This document shows positions 26,758-36,300 of a DNA stretch of 64,000 nt, piece by piece. Position numbers and translations under genes: made by a program. The number at the start of each line of letters is the position of its first letter. The first letter of the stretch is position 1. The notes beneath the pieces were generated by a model. It was not told the DNA's origin, did no database searches, and worked only from the letters and a program-made list of their open reading frames with translations. This DNA comes from Sphaerisporangium rufum (GTDB lineage Bacteria; Actinomycetota; Actinomycetes; Streptosporangiales; Streptosporangiaceae): assembly GCF_016863395.1 (NCBI RefSeq), contig NZ_BOOU01000055.1:46843-110842 (forward strand), read 5' to 3'.

Positions 26758-27705
26758 TCAGTACGGGGATCGGTGCGGGATGACCCAGTCCGGCGCCCAG
26801 GTTTCTGGGGTGGGGTGGCCGGCGGTTGCGACGGCGAGATGGGCGCGCAAGGTGGCCAGGGCGGGGTGGGAGTCATCGCGGTGCCACAGCAGCGAGTGCG
26901 GGTAGACGGGCGTCGGGTCGGTCACCGGGATGCGGCGCAGGCCGTGGCCGGCGGGCCAGACGAGGCGGGTGTGCTCCCCCATGAAGGTGGCCAGGGCCGG
27001 GGTGTCGGCGATGGTGTCCAGCAGCGCGTCGGAGCCGAAGTTCGGACCGGTCGCCTCGACGGTGAGGCCGAACTCATCGGCGAGGTCGTCGTAATAGGCC
27101 GCCCACTCGGTGCCGGGGGCGATGCCGGGCATCCAGATCCGGTGCCCGGCGAGACCGGCGAGCGGCACCGACCGGGCGCCCGCCAGCGCGTGGGCGGGCC
27201 CGGTGAGCAGTTGGAGCGGCTCGTCGAGCACCCGGACGGCGGCGATGTCCTCGGGCAGCGGGCGGCCGGGCGCGGCGACGGCGCGGAAGGACGCGTCGAT
27301 CGCACCGGAGCGGATGGCGGCCACGGCCCGGTCGATCTCCAGCAGCATCACCACGTCCAGCTCGATCTCCGGGTACGCGCGGTGGAAGCCGCGCATCAGG
27401 CCCGAGGCCGCCAGGCGTGAGGCGATCACGTCGACGCGCAGCGGGCGGCCGCCGGCGCGCACGGACGCGACCGCCCGCTCGGCGACCCGCAGCAGCTCGC
27501 GCGCGTGCGGCAGGAACGCCTGCCCGTCGATGGTGAGTTCGGCGCCGCGCGGCGTACGCGCGAACAGCCGCACGCCGAGTTCGCGCTCCAGCGCGGCGAC
27601 CCGCTTGGAGACGGCCTGCTGGGTGACCGCCAGCTCGGCGGCGGCCTGCTGGAACTGCCCGGCGCCGGCGGCGGCGACGAACGTCCGGACGATGTCGAGA
27701 TCCAC
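26758..27705 (-). CDS. LysR family transcriptional regulator
   Basis: 315 aa, GTG start at 27705. Residues 1-60 are the LysR winged helix (FVAAAGAGQFQQAAAELAVT, QQAVSKRVAALERELGVRLF). A periplasmic-binding-like effector domain follows (residues 90-300). It is divergent from an MFS exporter and most likely controls it; palindromic half-sites lie in the gap. The effector is unknown. Confidence 0.93.
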   Translation of the reverse strand: MDLDIVRTFVAAAGAGQFQQAAAELAVTQQAVSKRVAALERELGVRLFARTPRGAELTIDGQAFLPHARELLRVAERAVASVRAGGRPLRVDVIASRLAASGLMRGFHRAYPEIELDVVMLLEIDRAVAAIRSGAIDASFRAVAAPGRPLPEDIAAVRVLDEPLQLLTGPAHALAGARSVPLAGLAGHRIWMPGIAPGTEWAAYYDDLADEFGLTVEATGPNFGSDALLDTIADTPALATFMGEHTRLVWPAGHGLRRIPVTDPTPVYPHSLLWHRDDSHPALATLRAHLAVATAGHPTPETWAPDWVIPHRSPY

Positions 27706-27722
27706 CCGGACACCCTACAGAT

Positions 27723-27737
27723 ACAACGTTCCGTTGT
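27723..27737. promoter_or_regulatory. LysR-type operator candidate
   Basis: ACAACG-TTC-CGTTGT is a perfect 6-bp inverted repeat at 27723-27737, 17 bases upstream of the LysR start, in the divergent region. A further CCGTTGTTTG half-site follows at 27752-27761. Position and symmetry fit autoregulation plus control of the MFS gene. Confidence 0.5.
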
Positions 27738-27837
27738 GCTTGTGAGGGGTTTCCGTTGTTTGACCGGCCATGGTGCTGATCGATTTGATGTCGGCGATCG
27801 CGAATCGGTTGTACGGGCGAAGGGTGAAGGTGGCGGA

Positions 27838-29082
27838 ATGCGGAGCGGGCACCGGCTGGGGCGGCGGTTCGGCTGGCTGTGGGCGGCGTACGGGACCAGC
27901 GCGCTTGGCACATGGCTCGCGTTCGGCGCGTTCCCGCTGATCGCCATCCAGGTGCTGCACGCCGGGCCGGCGCAGGTCGCGGCGCTGTCGTCGGTCGGGG
28001 CGCTGGTGGGCGCGGCGGCGGCGATACCGCTGGGCTCGTGGGTGGAGTTCCGCCGCAAGCGCCCGGTGCTGATCGGAACGGACCTGGTGCGGTGCGCGGC
28101 GCTGCTGACGATCCCCGCCGCGTTCGCGCTCGGCGTGCTCTCGTTCGCCTGGCTCCTCGCGGTCTCGGTCGTCGTCGCGGCGGCCGACATCACCTTCCGC
28201 GCCGCCTCCGGCGCCTACCTCAAGACGCTGCTGCCGCCCGGGGACCTGCTGGTGGCCAATACCCGGCTGGAGTCCACGACCTGGACGACCACGATGATCG
28301 GACCGCCGCTGGGCGGTGCCGCGATCGGGTTGCTCGGCCCGGTGGCGACGGTGGTGGCCGACGCGGCCAGTTACCTGTTGTCGGCCCTCGGCATCGGCGC
28401 CACCGGGGGTGGCGAGCCGCGGCCGGCGCGCCGGCCGGCCGGGCGCCTCCGGGCGCGGGACCTGCTCGACGGCTGGCGGCACATCCTCGCCGACCCCGTC
28501 CTGCGCCCGCTGTTCTTCAACACCGCCCTGTTCAACGGCCTGCTGATGGCCGCCGACGCGCTGCTGGCCGTCCTGATGCTCGCCCACCTGGGGTTCGCGC
28601 CCTGGCAGTACGGCCTGGCGTTCGCCGCGCCCGCCGTCGGCGGGCTGGTCGCGTCGCGGCTGGCCCGGCCGCTGGCCGCCCGGTTCGGACCGCACCGGGT
28701 CTTGGTCGCGGCCGGATGGGCGCGCGCCATCTGGCCGCTCGGCCTGGCGCTGGTCGGACCGGGCGCCGCGGGGCTGCTGGTGCTGATGGGCCTGCAACTC
28801 GGGCTCATCTTCTGCTGCGGGATCTTCAATCCGCTGGCCGCCACCTGCCGCCTCGAGCGCACCGCCGCCGGCCGGGTCGCCCGCACGCTGTCGGCCTGGA
28901 CGGTGACGTCCAGGGCCACCACCGCGCTGCTGACCGCCCTGTGGGGGGTGCTGGGCGGCGTGCTCGGCCCGCGCGCCGCCATCGGCGTGGCCGGCGTGCT
29001 GCTGCTGGCGACCCCGCTGCTGCTCCCCCGCCGCGCCCCGGCGCCCCTCCCCGAACCACGGCCGGCCCCGGACCCCGCCTGA
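27838..29082 (+). CDS. MFS transporter
   Basis: 414 aa with about 12 membrane helices and an enterobactin-exporter-like N-terminus (GWLWAAYGTSALGTWLAFGAFP). Helix 2-3 loop: PLGSWVEFRRKRPVL. A cytoplasmic loop at about residues 200-220 splits two six-helix halves. ATG 27838 follows GAAGGTGG. A drug or siderophore exporter is likely; substrate unknown. Divergent from the LysR regulator and convergent with aminopeptidase N. Confidence 0.9.
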   Translation: MRSGHRLGRRFGWLWAAYGTSALGTWLAFGAFPLIAIQVLHAGPAQVAALSSVGALVGAAAAIPLGSWVEFRRKRPVLIGTDLVRCAALLTIPAAFALGVLSFAWLLAVSVVVAAADITFRAASGAYLKTLLPPGDLLVANTRLESTTWTTTMIGPPLGGAAIGLLGPVATVVADAASYLLSALGIGATGGGEPRPARRPAGRLRARDLLDGWRHILADPVLRPLFFNTALFNGLLMAADALLAVLMLAHLGFAPWQYGLAFAAPAVGGLVASRLARPLAARFGPHRVLVAAGWARAIWPLGLALVGPGAAGLLVLMGLQLGLIFCCGIFNPLAATCRLERTAAGRVARTLSAWTVTSRATTALLTALWGVLGGVLGPRAAIGVAGVLLLATPLLLPRRAPAPLPEPRPAPDPA

Positions 29083-29125
29083 CCGGCCACTGTTCCGGCT
29101 TCGGCGTGGGACGCCGCCGGGGCCG

Positions 29126-31651
29126 TCAGGTGAGAGTGCGGGCGGCGAGGGCGCGGCGCAGGTCGTCGGTGGCGTCGATCGCGGCGCGGCGCAGGCCGGG
29201 GTCCAGGTCCGGGACGGCGATCATCGCCTCGGCCGCGGCCAGGGTCTCGGCGGTGACGGCGTACCGGGGGTAGGCGGCGTGGGCCAGCGCCGGCACCACG
29301 TTCGGGGTGCGCCGGGCGGCCACGGCGGGCATCTCGGCGAAGTACCGGGCGACGTAGGGCGCGGTGTCCGCCGCCTGCTCGGGATGCCAGAAACCGCCGG
29401 CGACCGCGGCGACCAGCCGCAGCGGGCCGTCACCGACGATCAGCTCCCAGGCGCGGGCCTTGGCGGCGGCTCCGGGCAGCGCGGCGCGGCAGCGGGCGGC
29501 GTGCTCGGCGCCCCGGGCGCTTCGGTCCCGCTCGCACTCGGCGGCGATCTCCGGCTCGCCGGCCGCGTCGAGCACCACCAGCCGGCCGAGCATGGCCCAG
29601 CGCAGGTCGGCGTCGATCTCCAGCCCGGCCGGCACGTCCCGGCCGGCCGGCCAGCCGCGCAGCCGCGATATCAGTTCGGGGCCGGCGCAGCTCACCAGGC
29701 CGCGCAGCGCGGTCAGCCGCCGGCCGCCGGCATCCGGGCGGCCGGCGTCCAGCGCGTTCTGGCAGGCCCCGGCCAGCGCGGCCAGCGCCGCCGGGCGGGC
29801 CGCCGGCGGCAGGTGGCGGTCGGCCACCGTCTCGCGGGCGAAGCGCAGCATCTGCGCGAATACCGCGACGTCGTCCTCGGCGGGCAGCCCGGCGCCGGCC
29901 AGTGCCAGGAACTCGGCGGCGGGCATCTCCGCGTCCCGGGTCATCTCCATGGCCGCGGCCCAGGTGAGCGCCCGGGCCAGCGGGTCGGCGAGCGCGGGCA
30001 GTACCTCGGCCAGCACCGCGCGGTCCTGCGGCAGCAGGCCGACCTTCGCGAACGTCAGGTCGCCGTCGTTGAGCAGCAGCAGCCGCCCGGCCGGCACCCC
30101 CGCGAGCTGCGGTACCGGGGTGCGGCCCCCGTCCGCCTCGGGGTCGAGGTCGACCTCGGCCCGGTGGGCGAGCGTCACCCGGCCGCCCTCCTCGGCGTAG
30201 ACGCCGACACCGATCCGGTGCGGCCGCAGCGTCGGATACCCGGGCGGCGCGGCCTGCCGGACCGCCACCTCGCCGTAGCGGCCGTCCGGGCCGGTGACCG
30301 CCTCCGGCCGCAGCGTGTTGACCTGCGGCCGGCGCAGCCAGACGTCCGCCCAGGCCGAAAGGTCGCGGCCGCTCGCCGCCGACAGCGCGGCGAGCAGGTC
30401 GGCCAGCGTCGCGTTGCCGTAGGCGTGCGCGGCGAAGTACGCGCGCAGACCGGCGAAGAACGCCTCGTCCCCCAGCCAGGCGACCAGCTGGCGCAGCGCG
30501 GAGGCGCCCTTGGCGTAGGAGATGCCGTCGAAGTTGAGCAGCGCCTGCTCGGTGTCGGCGACCCGCTCGGGGGCGATCGGATGGGTGGAGGGGCGCTGGT
30601 CGGCGGCGTACCCGCCGCTCTTGCGGACGATGGCGAACGACGTCCACGCGCCGGTGAACCGGGTGACCTCGGCGGTGGCGCGCCAGCCCATGTACTCGGC
30701 GAACGACTCGTTCAGCCACAGGTCGTCCCACCAGCGCATGGTGACCAGGTCACCGAACCACATGTGCGTCATCTCGTGCGCGATGACCATCGTGCGAAGT
30801 TCGAGCTCGCTGTCGGTGGCGGCCGAGCGGTGCAGGAACTCCTCGCGGAAGGTCACGCAGCCGGGGTTCTCCATCGCGCCGGCGTTGAACTCCGGGACGA
30901 ACGCCTGGACGTAGTCGCCGAACGGGTAGCGGATGCCGAACAGCCCGTGGAAGTGATCCAGCAAAGCCCCGGTGACCGCGAAGATCTCCTCGGCGTCCTT
31001 GTCCAGGTAGGGGGCCAGCGAGCGCCGGCACAGCAGGGCGAGCGGGATGCCGTCGTGCTCGGCCTGCCGGGTGTGGTACGGGCCGGCCACCACGGTCATC
31101 AGGTAGGTCGACAGCGGCAGCGTGCCGGCGAACTCCCACCGGCCGGGGCGCACCTGCTCGCCGGGGGCGTTCGCCCGCACCGTCCAGTCCGGCGGCGCCG
31201 ACACCGCCAGGGTCATCGTGGCCTTCAGGTCCGGCTGGTCGAAGCAGGCGAAGATCCGCTGGGCGTCGTCCAGGCAGGCCTGCGCGTACAGGTACACCTC
31301 GCCGTCCTCGGGGTCGGTGAACCGGTGCACCCCCTCGCCGGTGGTGGAGTACGCCATGGTGCACCGCACCACCAGCTCGTTGTCGGCGCGCAGGCCGGCC
31401 AGCGGCAGCCGGTTCCCGTCCAGCGCGGCCGGGTCGACGGGCACGCCGTTCAGCCGGATCTCCTGGACCTCCACCGGCTTGAGCTCGACGAAGGTGGCCG
31501 CCCCCGGCTCGGCGCAAGAGAACCGCACCGTGGTGACCGAGCCGAACGGCATGCCGGCCGGCGCCCCGCTCAGGTCCAGGTCCACGTGGTAGGACTCCAC
31601 GTTCACCAGCCGGGCCCGGTCGATCGCCTCGTCGTGCGTCAAGCTCGTCAT
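29126..31651 (-). CDS. pepN: Aminopeptidase N (M1 family)
   Basis: 841 aa, the normal length for actinobacterial PepN. The exopeptidase motif GAMEN lies ahead of the zinc site: His292-Glu293-x-x-His296, then Glu315 after 18 residues (HEMTHMWFGDLV ... NESFAEY). The proton donor Tyr region is ISYAKGASALRQL. An ERAP1-like helical C-terminal domain follows. Cytosolic enzyme that trims N-terminal residues from peptides. Start at ATG 31651. Confidence 0.95.
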   Translation of the reverse strand: MTSLTHDEAIDRARLVNVESYHVDLDLSGAPAGMPFGSVTTVRFSCAEPGAATFVELKPVEVQEIRLNGVPVDPAALDGNRLPLAGLRADNELVVRCTMAYSTTGEGVHRFTDPEDGEVYLYAQACLDDAQRIFACFDQPDLKATMTLAVSAPPDWTVRANAPGEQVRPGRWEFAGTLPLSTYLMTVVAGPYHTRQAEHDGIPLALLCRRSLAPYLDKDAEEIFAVTGALLDHFHGLFGIRYPFGDYVQAFVPEFNAGAMENPGCVTFREEFLHRSAATDSELELRTMVIAHEMTHMWFGDLVTMRWWDDLWLNESFAEYMGWRATAEVTRFTGAWTSFAIVRKSGGYAADQRPSTHPIAPERVADTEQALLNFDGISYAKGASALRQLVAWLGDEAFFAGLRAYFAAHAYGNATLADLLAALSAASGRDLSAWADVWLRRPQVNTLRPEAVTGPDGRYGEVAVRQAAPPGYPTLRPHRIGVGVYAEEGGRVTLAHRAEVDLDPEADGGRTPVPQLAGVPAGRLLLLNDGDLTFAKVGLLPQDRAVLAEVLPALADPLARALTWAAAMEMTRDAEMPAAEFLALAGAGLPAEDDVAVFAQMLRFARETVADRHLPPAARPAALAALAGACQNALDAGRPDAGGRRLTALRGLVSCAGPELISRLRGWPAGRDVPAGLEIDADLRWAMLGRLVVLDAAGEPEIAAECERDRSARGAEHAARCRAALPGAAAKARAWELIVGDGPLRLVAAVAGGFWHPEQAADTAPYVARYFAEMPAVAARRTPNVVPALAHAAYPRYAVTAETLAAAEAMIAVPDLDPGLRRAAIDATDDLRRALAARTLT

Positions 31652-31816
31652 GGCCCGACCCTACGAGATCTCCGGCGCCGACGGCGGGCCCGGCCGGGTC
31701 CGGACCCCCGAACGCGGCGCATGATCGGCGGGTTTCGATCTGGGCCGAATACCGTTGACGGGCACCGGCCGCCCGGAGTCTGCTGAGGCGATCATTCAGC
31801 CGAGCAAAGGACGGAC

Positions 31817-32236
31817 ATGCGACGCACCATCCGGAGAGTCGTCGGCGGCCTGGGCCTGGCCCTTCCCCTCCTGGCGGTCAACGCCGCCGGGGCGCAGGCC
31901 GGGGCGCTGGACGGCGACGTGACCAACCGGCTCTCCTCCTCCTACACCGTGAAGATCGCCACATTCTCCGGCTCCGGTCTCACCGAGAACTGCCAGGTCG
32001 ACGGCGGCAAGCTGTACAAGTGCAAGACATACTGGCTGCCCTCCGGCAAGGCAGACGACCAGATCCGCGGCGCCAACTGGGACACCGACGCCGTCATGGT
32101 GGAAAGCCGGTACAAGGTGGAGCGCTGGGGCGGCACCAGCAGCCACTGGGTGAACGCCAAGATCTGGACGAAGTTCTCCAGCATCGAGAACGCGACCTGC
32201 TTCTACGACGGAGCCCCCATCTGCAGCATCGAATAG
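31817..32236 (+). CDS. Small secreted protein, cysteine-containing
   Basis: 139 aa with a twin-Arg-like/Sec signal (RRTIRRVVGGLGLALPLLAV ... AGAQA). AAAGGACGG precedes the ATG. The mature ~110 residues hold four cysteines (in ENCQ, YKCK, ATCF, PICS), likely two disulfides, and many aromatic residues, as in a small beta-barrel. No known family. A strong hairpin follows the stop. Confidence 0.8.
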   Translation: MRRTIRRVVGGLGLALPLLAVNAAGAQAGALDGDVTNRLSSSYTVKIATFSGSGLTENCQVDGGKLYKCKTYWLPSGKADDQIRGANWDTDAVMVESRYKVERWGGTSSHWVNAKIWTKFSSIENATCFYDGAPICSIE

Positions 32237-32244
32237 TCCCCGCC

Positions 32245-32287
32245 CCGCCCGCCGCGGCCCAGTCCTGACCCTGGCCACGGCGGGCGG
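32245..32287. terminator. Long hairpin terminator, probably bidirectional
   Basis: CCGCCCGCCG at 32245-32254 pairs exactly with CGGCGGGCGG at 32278-32287; GGCC/GGCC extends the stem after one mismatch. It lies between the ends of the secreted-protein gene and the convergent NDPK-like gene, so it may serve both. Confidence 0.6.
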
Positions 32288-32380
32288 CTTCGGTCCGATC
32301 GCGGGTGCGTGCCTTGTGAAGGGCCGGAGTCGGGACGCGAGGCAGGCGTTGAAACCGGCCCCCTCGACTTCGGCCCGGTT

Positions 32381-33178
32381 TCAACCCGGTGCAGCCCCCT
32401 CCAGACAGAGATCCAGGTAACGGAGGGTGGTGTAAGTGAGATACGACGCCCACTCGGGGCGTTCGACGAGACTGCCGTAGGGCGTGGCGCCGGTGCGGAT
32501 GCCCTTGAGCGACTCCCCCGCGTCCGGCAGCCTCTCCAGTGCCGCGTCCCAGGCGTTCCGCGCCTCCAGCAGCGCCGGGACCGACGGGCCCGCACGGTCG
32601 TCCGGCCAGTTCGCCTTTCCGATCCAGGGCTCGACCACCCCGGCGACGGTCGTCCAGAGGGGGGTTCGGCGCGCCGGAGTCGCGCGGACGGCGTCCGGCA
32701 AGGGCACCTCGCGAGGCACCGCGACGTGACACAAGGTCTCGTCGAACAACGCCATCGTCTCCCGTTCCAGGTCGTCGGTGCTGTCGGTGGCATGGACCAG
32801 GTTGAAGACGGGATTGAGCGCGCCCAGCGCTCCACGCATGGTGCCGGGCCGCGCTCTGCCGGGCACGAAGTGACCTTTCAGTGCGCGCGACACGAAATCA
32901 GAGAGCGAGTCGAAACCCGCCGGGTGATCCCCCTCCAGCAGGACGGCGTGCACGGGGCCCAAGGTGTAGAGGATCGCGTTGAGGTCCCAGTCCAGCCGGC
33001 CGCCGGTGCGCGTGGTCGCGTACAGCGACCGGCGGCGTTCGGCGGTCAGCACCACTTCACGGAACGCCAGCGGCCTGAGTCCGCGGAGCGCCAGCCAGCC
33101 GAGAAGTTCTCCGGTGATCCGCTGGACGACCCCATCGGGCTTCACCATGATCAGGGCGCGGCGGTTCAAGTCGACCAT
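32381..33178 (-). CDS. Nucleoside-diphosphate-kinase-like protein with C-terminal extension
   Basis: 265 aa from ATG 33178 (GGAGAG upstream). Residues 1-145 look like NDK: ALIMVKPDGVVQR, GLRPLAFREVVLT, GPVHAVLLEGDHPA, and PGTMRGALG followed by NLVHATDSTDDLERE, which keeps the catalytic His position of the N-x-x-H-G-S-D motif. A further ~115 residues without recognised domain follow, rich in Trp and Pro. Ordinary NDK is ~137 aa and forms hexamers. The insert and altered residues suggest another phosphotransfer or binding role. It is divergent from the defence operon. Confidence 0.75.
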   Translation of the reverse strand: MVDLNRRALIMVKPDGVVQRITGELLGWLALRGLRPLAFREVVLTAERRRSLYATTRTGGRLDWDLNAILYTLGPVHAVLLEGDHPAGFDSLSDFVSRALKGHFVPGRARPGTMRGALGALNPVFNLVHATDSTDDLERETMALFDETLCHVAVPREVPLPDAVRATPARRTPLWTTVAGVVEPWIGKANWPDDRAGPSVPALLEARNAWDAALERLPDAGESLKGIRTGATPYGSLVERPEWASYLTYTTLRYLDLCLEGAAPG

Positions 33179-33312
33179 GTACTCTCCGGTCCTCCACAAC
33201 AGGTGATCAACTGAGCCCCTTCCTCTTCAAGACGGCGGCCTCGTCGGCCGCGACCCCCGTCGCGCTCGGAGGGCGACAGCGTTCTCGGCCGGCACGGTGT
33301 GTAGCACCGCGG

Positions 33313-33353
33313 TTCCCCGGTAACGTGCTAGCGCTGGCACGGAGACCGGGGAA
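33313..33353. promoter_or_regulatory. Nested palindromes upstream of defence operon
   Basis: TTCCCCGG at 33313-33320 and CCGGGGAA at 33346-33353 form an exact inverted repeat. Inside it, GTGCTAGCGCTGGCAC at 33325-33340 is a 14-of-16 palindrome. The block ends 11 bases before the ATG of the first defence gene, so a bound protein would block transcription or translation of the operon. Confidence 0.5.
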
Positions 33354-33364
33354 ACGCAGGTGGT

Positions 33365-36300
33365 ATGGACGTCTTCAAGGTTCACGAACGACTCATCGAA
33401 GATTACGAGTCTTATACCTCCTCCTTCGTAGAAGTCCGTGACCCAGCCATCGCGGCCCATGTCGAGCGGGAGCATGCGCTCAAGACGCGCTGGCCCGAAC
33501 CATGGGTCTCACTCAATCCGCGGTTCGTCACCGGCGGCTCGATTCCCGACCTCATCGCCGACGGAGTACTTCACCCCGGAACCGATCCGATCTTCCGCAA
33601 CAAACAGGCCACGGACGGGGTGTCGGGGCCTCCCCTGGTCCTGTACCGGCACCAACGCGAGGCGGTCGAACTGGCCCGGGACGGTCGCAGCTACGTACTG
33701 ACGACGGGTACCGGATCAGGAAAGAGCCTGACCTACATCGTCCCGATCGTGGACTCGGTCCTACGGAATCCGGATCCCGGGCGGATCAAGGCGATCGTGG
33801 TGTATCCGATGAACGCGCTGGCCAACAGCCAGATGGAGGAATTGAGAAAGTACCTGGAGTTCGGATTCCCCAAAGGCCAGGAGCCTGTCAGCTACGCGCG
33901 CTACACCAGCCAGGAGAGCGCAGAGCAGCGTGAGGCGATCCTGCAGGAACGGCCGGACATCCTGCTGACCAACTACGTGATGTTGGAGTACATGCTCACC
34001 CGCCCCTACGAGCGACAGGTCCTCATGGAGGCGGCTCGGGGGCTGCGCTTTCTGGTCCTTGATGAGTTGCACACCTACCGAGGGCGGCAAGGAGCGGACG
34101 TCGGACTCTTGATTCGCCGGGTGAAAAGTACGCTCGCAGCCCCGGACGTCCAGTGCGTCGGTACGTCCGCCACCATGGCGAGCAGTGACATCTTCGATGA
34201 GCAGCGAGCGGAAGTTGCCGAGGTCGCCTCGAAGATCTTCGGTACGGAGATCACCCCCGACCGGATCGTGGGCGAGACCCTCGAACGGGCGACCCTCGAC
34301 CATGTTCCAGACGACGAGGAGCTCCGAGCGAGCATTCTCGCCAACGACTGGCAGGAACTCGCCTACCCCGACCTAACCGCGCATCCCTTCGCATGCTGGG
34401 TGGAAACCGTCTTCGGGCTTGATGTCGAGCCGGGAACAGATCGACTCGTGCGCCGCAAGCCGACCAAGATCGTGGATGCGGCGGGAGTACTCGCGAATCG
34501 CACCGGTCTCCCGGCGGATAGATGTCAGGTGGCCGTGGAGGAGATCCTGCGCGCCGGCTCGGCCGCCCGGGATCCGATCACACGGCGACCACTGTTCGCA
34601 TTCAGATTGCACCAGTTCCTCTCCAAGGGAGAAACGGTGTACACGAGCCTCGAGGCACCCGGTGATCGCTACATCACAAGCCAGTACCAGGTCAGCGTGC
34701 CGAACCAACGCGACAAGCCGCTCTTCCCATTGGTGTTCTGCCGGGAATGCGGTCAAGAATATTACTCAGTTACCGTGAGCGCTAGAGGACGAATCTACAC
34801 TCCAGGACACAACGACGAAAATGCCGGGGACGACCAGAACATCGGTTACTTGTACATCAACCCGGAGCACCCCTGGCCCGCCGAACCCCTGGCCGCGGGC
34901 AGACTGCCGGATACCTGGCTGATCACCGGGGACGGAGATACAGCTCAAATCCGCCCTAGCAAGCTCCGCCAGCTTCCCAAGAACGTCGTCGTGTCTTCTG
35001 GTGGCGCGGAGGTAGGGTCTGATCACGGCCTGCACGCCACGTTCATTCCAGGAAAGTTCCGCTTCTGCCTGCACCCGGATTGCGGCGTGTCCTACGAGCA
35101 ACTCCACGGCAAGGACTTCGGCAGGGTGGCTACTTGGGCGTACGAAGGTCGCGGCTCCGCCGTCACGCTCATCGGAACCAGCGTGTACCGGGGACTGCGC
35201 GGGGCCGAGGACCCTAGCGCACGCAAGTTGCTCACTTTCGTGGACAATCGCCAGGACGCGAGTCTCCAGGCGGGGCATCTGAACGACTTCGTGCTGGTCA
35301 CCCAGTTGCGAGGCGCCCTCTACCGAGCAGCCCGGGACGCGACGGAGGGCCTGACCCACGAGAACCTCGCCCAGCGAGTAGCCGGCGCTCTCGACGCGGA
35401 CCTCACGTCTTACTCATCGGTGGCCAATCCGCTGACAGGTGCGAGGCGAGCGATCGATAAGGCGTTCCGTCAGGCACTGGAGTACCGCCTGTATACCGAT
35501 CTCGCCCGGGGCTGGCGAGTGAGCATGCCCAACCTCGAGCAAACGGGCTTGATCAGGTTCGACTATCTCGATCTCGCCGAGATGTCCGCTCGCCCGGAGT
35601 TCTGGGAGTCGGCGCACCCTGCCTTGAAACACGACACACCCGCGCACCGAGAATGGGTATGCCGGGTCCTGCTCGACGAAATCCGGCGTGCACTGGCGAT
35701 CGATGTCGAGGTACTGACGAAAGAAGGGTTCGAACGCCTCCAGCACGACTCTGATCAACTGCTGGCCGGCCCATGGTCCCTGCCAAAGGAATCCCCCGAC
35801 CCGGTAATAGGAACGGCTTATGCGGCGCCGGCTCCACGAGGGCGGCGCGGATCAGGGCCCTACCTCACCGGCCGATCCGCGTTCGGGCGGTTCCTTTGTC
35901 GGGACGCCGAGTTCACGCACTGGCCCTACCACCTCCGCGCCGATGACGCCGACATCATCATCGGATGGCTGCTGGCCGCCCTCGCCGACATCGGCCTGCT
36001 GTCGGATGCCCCCAAAGACCGTGCTTCCGGTGCGCTCGGCTATCGATTGAAGGCCTCAGCCCTCATCTGGCAGGCCGGCGACGGGACCAGCGGCGTGCTG
36101 GATCCCTTGCGGAAGACCGTTAAGCCCCGAGCGGGTGTGCGGGTCAACCGTTTCTTCCGTGCCCTTTATCGCGATCACGCGAAGGAATTCGCGGGGATCC
36201 ACGCCGCCGAGCACACCGCCCAGGTCTCGAACGAGAACCGGCAGGAGCGGGAAGCGGCCTTCCGGAACGGGTCGCTGCCTCTGCTGTATTGCTCTCCGAC

